64,000 nucleotides of DNA from CBDHFQ01 sp965262565 (GTDB lineage Bacteria > Bacteroidota > Bacteroidia > J057). Under the pieces are notes generated by a model that was not told where the DNA came from, searched no databases, and saw nothing but the letters and a program-made list of their open reading frames with translations. Numbering within the stretch: the first letter of the stretch is position 1; each line of letters starts with the position of its first letter. Below, in pieces: positions 53,711 to 61,800 of the stretch. The stretch lies in NCBI GenBank assembly GCA_965262565.1, contig CBDHFQ010000036.1, positions 62,001 to 126,000 on the forward strand. The letters run 5' to 3'. A program made the position numbers and the translations under genes.

Positions 53711-54235
53711 ATGGAAGTAAGTCGAGCCATACAAATGATTCAGCCTGGAGTGCCACAAGAGAAAGGTAGCTGGGCAGATTTAGGCGCTGGAGATGGGACA
53801 TTTACCTTGGCATTACAACAACTTCTTCCATCGGGCAGTACCATTCATGCCTTAGATAAAAGTCCACATCTTCTTTGGAGATTAGAACAAAAAGAGGGAA
53901 TAAAGCTCGTTATACACGATGCGGATTTCACTCGAGAGATGGACCTGGAAGCTTTGGATGGAATTATTATGGCGAACTCCCTTCATTATGTAAAAGATCA
54001 TGCCCGCACATTGGAACATATTCTCTCCTATTTAAATCCTAAACACCCCTTTATCTTTATTGAGTACGAAACTATACGCCCTATTCCTACATGGGTACCC
54101 TATCCTATTCCTTTTGTACAATTTGAACGTGTAGCCGCTGAAGTTGGCCTGACAGATATTAAAAAAATAGCAGAAGTTCCTTCCCGATATGGCTATGAAC
54201 ATATTTATGCTGCAGTGGGAATAAAGAAGGAGTAA
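53711..54235 (+). CDS. Class I SAM-dependent methyltransferase (possibly with disturbed start)
   Basis: 174 residues. Motif I is WADLGAGDGTFTLAL, the acidic strand is IHALDKSP, then MANSLHYVKDH and FIFIEYET. The frame given begins at ATG 53711. An upstream ATG at 53688 reads MNPTYDSSWK and then stops, and one extra base would join it as SSWEVSRAIQM, a more natural N-terminus. So a one-base frameshift or a sequencing error near 53716 is possible. It is the last gene of the Nudix-regulator operon, 42 bases after the MFS gene. Confidence 0.82.
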   Translation: MEVSRAIQMIQPGVPQEKGSWADLGAGDGTFTLALQQLLPSGSTIHALDKSPHLLWRLEQKEGIKLVIHDADFTREMDLEALDGIIMANSLHYVKDHARTLEHILSYLNPKHPFIFIEYETIRPIPTWVPYPIPFVQFERVAAEVGLTDIKKIAEVPSRYGYEHIYAAVGIKKE

Positions 54236-54267
54236 GTTGAAGAAGTTGGATCAATGAGGAAATTCCC

Positions 54268-55500
54268 CTAGAAAAATATTCTGTAGATGGTCCTGATCAA
54301 CATGACGAGAAAAAAAAGCAAAATCAATCCCAGTATAGCTTTATCATAATAAGCTAACTCAAATTTTCCCTTAATATCTTTATCTCTATTAAATATCCAA
54401 AGCATCGAAATAGCCAGAATAGGGATAAATAGTGCACCAATTAGGGCATATAATTGTTGCATGCTAGCAAAACCCACTACGAGACCTGTCATGGGAACGA
54501 TTGCCAGTGCTATAGCGAAATATTTATAGGAAGGCTGAAGTACTAGCATCTCTTCCTGAGTGTTGGATATCATGTCAGCAAATAAATAAGGAACTCCTTG
54601 CCATACTCCTAACATGCTGCTAAAAACAGCTCCGAATGCTCCTACCAAAAACATCCACTTTAATCCCTGGCCTCCTAATCCGTTTAAGGCCTCAGCCACA
54701 TTAACTATTAATCCTGCTCCTTTTCCTTCTACTTCTATGTGATTACCAATAAATACCATACAAATGCCAAAAAGCGCAGTAGCTGTATAGGCAAAGATTA
54801 AATCTCTTCTCGAGATCTCAACATCACTTTGATGAATACGCCCTTCTTCCCTCATCCAGTAACCATAATTCAATATAGTTACGGTCCCTCCTACTCCCCC
54901 CATTAATGCCAGAGACCAAGCTAATTTTTCTGCCTCATGGAATGGAAAAGTAGGTTTTAATGCTCCTTTTAATATGTCTGCCTCTACATCCACCAATTGA
55001 AATACGGTAATCAGCACAGTAGCAAACATCAGCCCTATGGTTATTTTCATTACTTTTTCGAAAAGTCTATAACCTCCCTGAAGAATGAGCCACAAAGAAA
55101 GTATGCTGGCCAGGATGCCAAAGATAATTTTTCCTGAGGAAGCCTGATCAAATAGAGGAAAAATGGCATAGAGTACTACTCCATTCGCACTCATCAAGGC
55201 CGCGGCTACTAAATAACTCCAAATGAAAAAGTATCCCAGAAAGATTTTTTGACACCAGGAAGGAATATATAATTTCGCTCCACTAAGAATAGTTCGGGAG
55301 CTTCCCAACTGGTATCGCATAATACCTTCGTTTAAAAAATACTTGAAAAAAGCTCCCAGGACTACCATCCATATAACATTAGGCCCCACTTTAATTCCTG
55401 TAAAAGTAGCAGTAGCTAAATCTCCCGCGCCGACACCTGTAGCTGCCACTAATAATCCCGGACCTATTACAGTTATATAGGAAGTAATCTTCTGCCACAT
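54268..55500 (-). CDS. Nramp-like divalent metal transporter, variant
   Basis: 410 residues with about 11 membrane helices. The start GPGLLVAATGVGAGDLATAT matches Nramp TM1, but the canonical metal-binding DPGN reads GAGD. TM6 (LMGGVGGTVTILNYGYW) lacks the usual A-x-x-M-P-H. So the metal site seems redesigned, and the substrate could differ from Mn/Fe. It lies 26 bases downstream of a MerC-like gene and shares its dyad-containing promoter, which points to metal control. Confidence 0.85.
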   Translation of the reverse strand: MWQKITSYITVIGPGLLVAATGVGAGDLATATFTGIKVGPNVIWMVVLGAFFKYFLNEGIMRYQLGSSRTILSGAKLYIPSWCQKIFLGYFFIWSYLVAAALMSANGVVLYAIFPLFDQASSGKIIFGILASILSLWLILQGGYRLFEKVMKITIGLMFATVLITVFQLVDVEADILKGALKPTFPFHEAEKLAWSLALMGGVGGTVTILNYGYWMREEGRIHQSDVEISRRDLIFAYTATALFGICMVFIGNHIEVEGKGAGLIVNVAEALNGLGGQGLKWMFLVGAFGAVFSSMLGVWQGVPYLFADMISNTQEEMLVLQPSYKYFAIALAIVPMTGLVVGFASMQQLYALIGALFIPILAISMLWIFNRDKDIKGKFELAYYDKAILGLILLFFLVMLIRTIYRIFF

Positions 55501-55526
55501 ACATTTACTTTACTTCAAGGTAAAGC

Positions 55527-55895
55527 TTACTGAAGATATTTCCAATTGATGAAATGAGCGATAGCAATACTCATTCCTCCTATACCTAAAAATATAGGTT
55601 CAAATAATTCATGCAATACATGCCCTAAGATAATCAAGCCAAAACCTAATGATGCGATGATAATTGGCTTAATTTTTTTATGGTGTTTAGCATAACTATG
55701 CCAAAGGGAGTGAAGTGCAATGATCAATGCGGTAATGATAAGTGTCCATTCTATCAGAGGATTTTCCAGAAAATGTAATCCTCCTAACGTAGAATAAGTC
55801 AATATAAATGGAAGTAACACACAATGTACCGCACATAATGCAGAAGCTGTAAATCCTACAAAATCCCAATGTATACTGATAAATCTATTTCTCAT
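55527..55895 (-). CDS. MerC-domain membrane protein
   Basis: 122 residues, four membrane helices. The MerC signature is FTASALCAVHCVLLPFI, with a Cys-x-x-x-Cys pair in helix 1 (Cys20 and Cys24) and a His between. Further helices are LIEWTLIITALIIALHSL, IIIASLGFGLIILGHVL and the C-terminal AIAHFINWKYLQ. MerC proteins import mercury in mer operons; in Bacteroidota similar ones occur by Fur/Zur regulators and may handle zinc or another metal. It is the first gene of a likely unit with the Nramp-like gene, and a dyad lies 47-59 bases upstream. Confidence 0.85.
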   Translation of the reverse strand: MRNRFISIHWDFVGFTASALCAVHCVLLPFILTYSTLGGLHFLENPLIEWTLIITALIIALHSLWHSYAKHHKKIKPIIIASLGFGLIILGHVLHELFEPIFLGIGGMSIAIAHFINWKYLQ

Positions 55896-55941
55896 TCACC
55901 TTATATTAAACTGCGAAGTTAGTAACAATACTGTATTTACT

Positions 55942-55954
55942 GCAACAATGTTGC
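55942..55954 (-). promoter_or_regulatory. Metal-regulator-like dyad upstream of the MerC-like gene
   Basis: GCAAC-AAT-GTTGC is a perfect 5+5 bp dyad just upstream of the MerC gene on its promoter side. It resembles the operators I associate with Fur-family (Zur-type) metal regulators in Bacteroidota. No Fur gene is in the window, so the link is inferred. Confidence 0.5.
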
Positions 55955-55972
55955 TTCAGCCTATTCATATAT

Positions 55973-57319
55973 TCAAGAATTCTCTTGAGGCTTTATCATA
56001 TTCACCAATTGTTCAGCCAAATCTTCCAAATCAGTTTCCAACTGTTCTCGATTCACTTCTAATACCTGGGAAACCATTTTTTCCGGAAGTTGGGAAAAGC
56101 CCACATATGCACCTAAGATAGCTCCGATAAGGGCACCGCTGGTATCATTATCTCTCCCAAAGTTAATGGCTAATTCCAGGCTTCGGACAAAGTCAAAATC
56201 GTAATACATCATTGAAGCTATACATACTCGAAAAATCTCTGCAGGATGAAAGGGCATATCCTGGTTTTTATCATCTAACATGCCATACAATAATTGAATA
56301 CGAGCATAGGCGATCGTATCCTGATCGGGAAAATTTTTGGGAATAACGCCTTTTACTTCTAACAATTCCTCCTCTCTGGTTTTAGATTCATATACCATCC
56401 ACTTTGCTTCTCTGTAAAATCGATAGGCAGGTCTACTAACGAGTCGACTATTGAAATAATGATAAGGATCTACATTTCTGACCACTTTAAGCACAGAATC
56501 TCCTTCTATGTTTTCTTCAAAAGAAGCAGCAACCATAGCAGCAACAAGTGCAGTTAAATCTCTGGCATATCCTATATCGAAAATAGCTAAATTATATGCA
56601 GCTTCATACGCTTTCTCTGGATGGCCAGGATACATCATTCCTATCATTGGGCTGTAAAGCATCCCAGCACATGTCATCTCTCCTCCATAAAATTTATGCA
56701 AAGCACGTTGGTACAAATCATCTTTTCCTTCTACCAGTGGTTTAGCTACAATGGCCCACTCCTGTAACCAGGCCATTTTTCTCGCTTGATCTTCAAAAGG
56801 TAGCGGATCAAAACTATCAGTTTGTTTGAGTTGACTGATTTGTGATTCGTATCGACCAACAATAAAGGAAGCCAGGGTTTTAGGATCAGGTCCTCCTTCT
56901 TTATAAAGTCCTTTGTGTTGGGACAGTAAATATTCCCCCATCATACTCTTCCACCTGGTGTCATCTGTAGTCCCTCCTGCGGGTAAATTGTTTTTCCATG
57001 TTCCTTCTCCAGAAGGGAGGCGTACCATATCCTGTAAATCCGTTACATGTCCATAATTCATTTTAATGTCGTATCTGGACCACATTTCAGTAGGAGCTCC
57101 CATCGCATCTCCAATAGCTGCGCCTATAATAAGTCCTTTAATTTTATCCAGTAGCGCTACTCTGGATAAGGTAATCTCAGGTAGTTGATAGGGCATAATT
57201 TTAGAAATTGACTCTTTTTGATTATTAGGCTCAGTATTTGATGAACAAGCACTTAACATAAAAACAGCCAAAACGATAGGCAGTATAATTAGTATGAATC
57301 GCCCCAAATTTTTCATCAT
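55973..57319 (-). CDS. ADP-ribosylglycohydrolase-family lipoprotein
   Basis: 448 residues. Signal peptide with lipobox LSAC (Cys25). The ADP-ribosylglycohydrolase fold is shown by KGLIIGAAIGDAMGAPTE (Asp71), GGTTDDTRWKS (Asp119, Asp120) and the C-terminal FGRDNDTSGALIGAILGA (Asp390, Asp392), the three metal-binding motifs in order; the last motif has GRDND where GGDTD is common. The family removes ADP-ribose from proteins or small molecules. A membrane-anchored, exported copy is unusual. The kinase gene upstream is 23 bases away, so they form an operon. Confidence 0.87.
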   Translation of the reverse strand: MMKNLGRFILIILPIVLAVFMLSACSSNTEPNNQKESISKIMPYQLPEITLSRVALLDKIKGLIIGAAIGDAMGAPTEMWSRYDIKMNYGHVTDLQDMVRLPSGEGTWKNNLPAGGTTDDTRWKSMMGEYLLSQHKGLYKEGGPDPKTLASFIVGRYESQISQLKQTDSFDPLPFEDQARKMAWLQEWAIVAKPLVEGKDDLYQRALHKFYGGEMTCAGMLYSPMIGMMYPGHPEKAYEAAYNLAIFDIGYARDLTALVAAMVAASFEENIEGDSVLKVVRNVDPYHYFNSRLVSRPAYRFYREAKWMVYESKTREEELLEVKGVIPKNFPDQDTIAYARIQLLYGMLDDKNQDMPFHPAEIFRVCIASMMYYDFDFVRSLELAINFGRDNDTSGALIGAILGAYVGFSQLPEKMVSQVLEVNREQLETDLEDLAEQLVNMIKPQENS

Positions 57320-57342
57320 TTATGGTGATTATAAATATAAAT

Positions 57343-58392
57343 TCAGGATAATTTACCTTCTTTGATCCATTTTTCCGCTAGAGCCAGTAATTCTTCCTTT
57401 TGAGCTAAGGATCTTTTTAATGGTAATTGAGCAATCCCGATAAGTCTTCGCATAATTTCAGTTCCTGCAAAACCAGCGATCATGGACTCCTCTAAGGTAG
57501 GTGCCTCTTTATAGGTAGCAAGCAATTCCTTCCAGGATATATGTTTCTGATCAGCTAACTGCATGTGTGCAATCCATATTCCTATATCAAATTCTGCCGG
57601 ACCGACAAAGCTAAACTCTGGATCAATGACAACAGGTCCATGCGCTGTATGTAGCCAGCTCCCAGGAAAAAAGTCGCCATGTATTAAATGATTTCCCCGC
57701 GAAAGGTAAATTTCTCCTAAATCTCTGATGATACGCTTAAGAGTGCTATCTCTATGATATGGAGTGGCGATTTCCCATAGCCCTTCCTGAATATCATCCA
57801 GAGGAAATCCATTGTTTCTGTCAAAAGGAAGTTGGAAAATATGAGTGTGATTAAGTGTTCTCATATTCATATTTGCCGGAAAAGCGGCCAATTCTTCCAG
57901 TGGTATTTGATGAAGGTATGTTAAATATTGTCCCAATTTATTCAGGCTATCATCCTCTATGCTATTTTTATATTGGTATAAATGGGTAAAATCAATCCCC
58001 TTCCCTAAATCTTCAGTACAAAGCAAAAAATTCTCCTCATCCACCCATTTGATGACAGCGGATGTATTTTTTAGCATTGGATAATGTGCAACTAATCTCA
58101 AAAATTCGGCCTCTACTAATACCCTTTCAATAGGAGCAGGAATATGAGGATATTTTTCAACCCAAGGTCGAGACTGTTTAAGAATGAAAGATTGGGCAGT
58201 AGTATTTATTCGTAATACATAATTCATGTTCCCTTCTCCTGGTTTTTCTACTCCTGATACTGTTTCCTCTTTCCCAATATATGCCTTGGTCTTTAAATAG
58301 TATGATAGCTCTTCTAATTGGCTTTCATGGAGAAAAAATGTAGCCCCTTGTCTTTTTAAAAAAAGTTCTTTTTTATGAGTGATTTCTGTCAT
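57343..58392 (-). CDS. Small-molecule kinase of the APH/methylthioribose kinase type
   Basis: 349 residues, kinase-like fold. The Lys of the ATP site is in SFILKQSRPW (about residues 72-81). The catalytic loop is LIHGDFFPGSW with the conserved His and Asp, and the Mg loop is VVIDPEFSFVGPAEFDIG. The set is closer to methylthioribose kinase than to drug-resistance APH enzymes. It is the first gene of a two-gene unit with the exported ADP-ribosylglycohydrolase, suggesting phosphorylation of a ribosyl compound after hydrolysis and uptake (inference). Confidence 0.85.
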   Translation of the reverse strand: MTEITHKKELFLKRQGATFFLHESQLEELSYYLKTKAYIGKEETVSGVEKPGEGNMNYVLRINTTAQSFILKQSRPWVEKYPHIPAPIERVLVEAEFLRLVAHYPMLKNTSAVIKWVDEENFLLCTEDLGKGIDFTHLYQYKNSIEDDSLNKLGQYLTYLHQIPLEELAAFPANMNMRTLNHTHIFQLPFDRNNGFPLDDIQEGLWEIATPYHRDSTLKRIIRDLGEIYLSRGNHLIHGDFFPGSWLHTAHGPVVIDPEFSFVGPAEFDIGIWIAHMQLADQKHISWKELLATYKEAPTLEESMIAGFAGTEIMRRLIGIAQLPLKRSLAQKEELLALAEKWIKEGKLS

Positions 58393-58853
58393 CTATATGA
58401 ATTCCTCAATAAATAATATGTTAACATAAATCTTTTTTATCTCGAATTTGGCAAAATATTAGACATTCTATTTCGACTTCACTATTTATTCGCTCATCAA
58501 AAAGGAAATTATCACAAAAGTATCACAAAAACATTTCATTATTATAATAGATAAAGGGTAAGAAAAATATAATCATACAACTATAGCATAGAATACCCTA
58601 ATCTTAAATTAATATTCAAATTTCTCCTTATGAATATGTTAAAGGAATAAATAAATAGAATTGTCAGGAATGCAACATATTTTACATCTTTATTTTATCA
58701 ATTTAATTGTGTAATTTACCTTAAAGGAATTAAGTACTTAATTCTCTTCTTGTTTAAACTTTCTTTAGCCTTCCACTAAATCATTGTCCCCTTTAATGAG
58801 GGGTAATTATGTTTATTGTTACACTATTTACAAAAAACTCAACACCAGTGCCT
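58393..58853. other. Intergenic region upstream of the repeat protein
   Basis: 461 AT-rich bases between divergent genes with no credible coding frame. Notable content is the 18-bp palindrome at 58727-58744. It also includes a region of weak inverted repeats that I could not resolve further. Confidence 0.6.
58727..58744. promoter_or_regulatory. Perfect 18-bp palindrome
   Basis: GAATTAAGTACTTAATTC is its own reverse complement. It lies 110 bases before the ATG of the repeat protein and could bind a dimeric regulator. No second copy was noticed. The AT-rich surroundings make chance palindromes of this length less rare. Confidence 0.4.
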
Positions 58854-61800
58854 ATGTTATTCAACCGATTTGTACTTTCATTGCTTATTTTTGTCATCCC
58901 TTTTTCCTTACAATCGCAGACTTGTGAGGGAGGCACCGTAAGTACAGTAGATGGAGATTCTACTATTAATACTATTGCGGGTGATGGAATGCCAGATGAA
59001 TTTAGCTTTATTAACCAAGGAGCAAGTAATACTGTAGACTATGGCTATGTAATTACAGATGAAAACAATGTAATTATTGCCATTCAAGAACAAAGTGTAG
59101 TTGATTTTGAAGGAGCAGGACCAGGTACCTGCCGCGTATGGGGACTATCATTCTCGGGCAACTTCACTGCTGAACCAGGGGATACTGCTTCGGCGGTAAC
59201 ATTAGCCAGTGAATGCTTTGATCTTTCCGACAATTTTGTAACGGTTGTAAGAGCTGCTTCTGACACCACTGAATTATCAGGAGGGATGGTTACGACAGAA
59301 GATGGGGCTACTGAAGTAGATGTATGTGTTAATGATGGAGTAGCTGATGTCATCACTTTTAGGAGTGAAGGAGCTAGTGGAGAAAATTTTACCTATGTAG
59401 TTACGGATGACAATAATGTCATTTTAGCTGTTCCTGATTCTAATATTGTGGATTTTGAAGGAGCTGGTGCAGGTGTGTGCCGTGTATGGGGACTTTCTTT
59501 CACTGGAAATATTACTGCTCAGCCAGGTGATACAGCTTCGGCGGTAGCCTTAACAGATGGGGAATTTGATCTTTCCGACAATTTTGTAACGGTTAATCGC
59601 ACTTCTGTCAATGGAGGAACTGTAGCTACGGTCGATGGGGAGACGGAAGTTAGCACTATCGCAGGAGATGGAGTGGCTGACGAATTTGAATTTGTCAGTG
59701 AAGGAGCTGATACTACCGCCAGTTTCACCTTTGTAGTTACGGATGATAGCAATGTCATTTTAGCTGTTCCTGGGGGAAACACTGTAGATTTTGAAGGAGC
59801 TGGTCCTGGTATATGCCGTGTATGGGGACTATCCTTTACTGGGAATGTTCTCGCTCAGCCAGGAGATACTGCTTCTGTTGTAGCTTTAACTGATGGTTGT
59901 TTTGATTTATCTGATAACTTTGTAATTGTTAATCGCGCTGATGGGGATACTTCAGCGCTAAGTGGAGGAAGAGTCATCACGGTAGACGAACAAACGGAAG
60001 TAGATGTATGTGTTAATGATGGAGTAGCTGATGTGATTGCATTCAATAGTGAGGGAGCAATAGGCGAAAACTTCACTTTTGTTGTTACTGATGATAATAA
60101 TGTCATTTTAGCTGTTCCTGATTCTAATATTGTGGATTTTGAAGGAGCTGGTGCAGGTGTGTGCCGTGTATGGGGACTTTCTTTCACTGGAAATATTACT
60201 GCTCAGCCAGGTGATACAGCTTCGGCGGTAGCCTTAACAGATGGGGAATTTGATCTTTCCGACAATTTTGTAACGGTTAATCGCACTTCTGTCAATGGGG
60301 GAACTGTAGCTACGGTCGATGGGGAGACGGAAGTTAGCACTATCGCAGGAGATGGAGTGGCTGACGAATTTGAATTTGTCAGTGAAGGAGCTGATACTAC
60401 CGCCAGTTTCACCTTTGTAGTTACGGATGATAGCAATGTCATTTTAGCTGTTCCTGGGGGAAACACTGTAGATTTTGAAGGAGCTGGTCCTGGTATATGC
60501 CGTGTATGGGGACTATCCTTTACTGGGAATGTTCTCGCTCAGCCAGGAGATACTGCTTCTGTTGTAGCTTTAACTGATGGTTGTTTTGATTTATCTGACA
60601 ATTTTGTAACAGTGGTACGAATGGATGCTGATACTTCAGGAATAAATGGAGGGATGGTAACTACTGAAAACGGAGAAACAGAAGCAGAAGTTTGTGTGAA
60701 TGATGGCATGCCTGATGTAATTGCTTTCAATAGTATGGGCGCCAGTGGTGACAATTTCACTTTTGTTGTTACTGATGATAATAATGTCATTTTAGCTGTT
60801 CCTGATTCTAATATTGTGGATTTTGAAGGAGCTGGTGCAGGTGTGTGCCGTGTATGGGGACTTTCTTTCACTGGAAATATTACTGCCCAGCCAGGAGATA
60901 CAGCTTCGGCGGTAGCCTTAACAGATGGAGAATTTGATCTTTCTGACAATTTTGTAACGGTTAATCGCACTTCTGTCAATGGGGGAACTGTAGCTACGGT
61001 CGATGGGGAGACGGAAGTTAGCACTATCGCAGGAGACGGTATGCCTGACGAAATAGCTTTTGCCAGCGAAGGAGCGGATACAACCGCTAATTTCACTTTT
61101 GTGGTAACAGATGATAATAATGTCATTCTTGCACTGCCTGGGGGAAACACTGTAGATTTTGAAGGAGCTGGTCCTGGTATATGCCGTGTATGGGGGCTAT
61201 CCTTTACTGGGAATGTTCTCGCTCAAGCTGGTGATACTGCTTCTTCGATAGCTCTTACAGATGGATGTTTTGATCTTTCTGACAATTTTGTAACAGTGGT
61301 ACGAATGGATGCTGATACTTCAGGAATAAATGGAGGGATGGTAACTACTGAAAACGGAGAAACAGAAGCAGAAGTTTGTGTGAATGATGGCATGCCTGAT
61401 GTAATTGCTTTCAATAGTATGGGCGCCAGTGGTGACAATTTCACTTTTGTTGTTACTGATGATAATAATGTCATTTTAGCTGTTCCTGATTCTAATATTG
61501 TGGATTTTGAAGGAGCTGGTGCAGGTGTGTGCCGTGTATGGGGACTTTCTTTCACTGGAAATATTACTGCCCAGCCAGGAGATACAGCTTCGGCGGTAGC
61601 CTTAACAGATGGGGAATTTGATCTTTCCGACAATTTTGTAACGGTTAATCGCACTTCTGTCAATGGAGGAACTGTAGCTACGGTCGATGGGGAGACGGAA
61701 GTTAGCACTATCGCAGGAGACGGTATGCCTGACGAAATAGCTTTTGCCAGCGAAGGAGCGGATACAACCGCTAATTTCACTTTTGTGGTAACAGATGATA

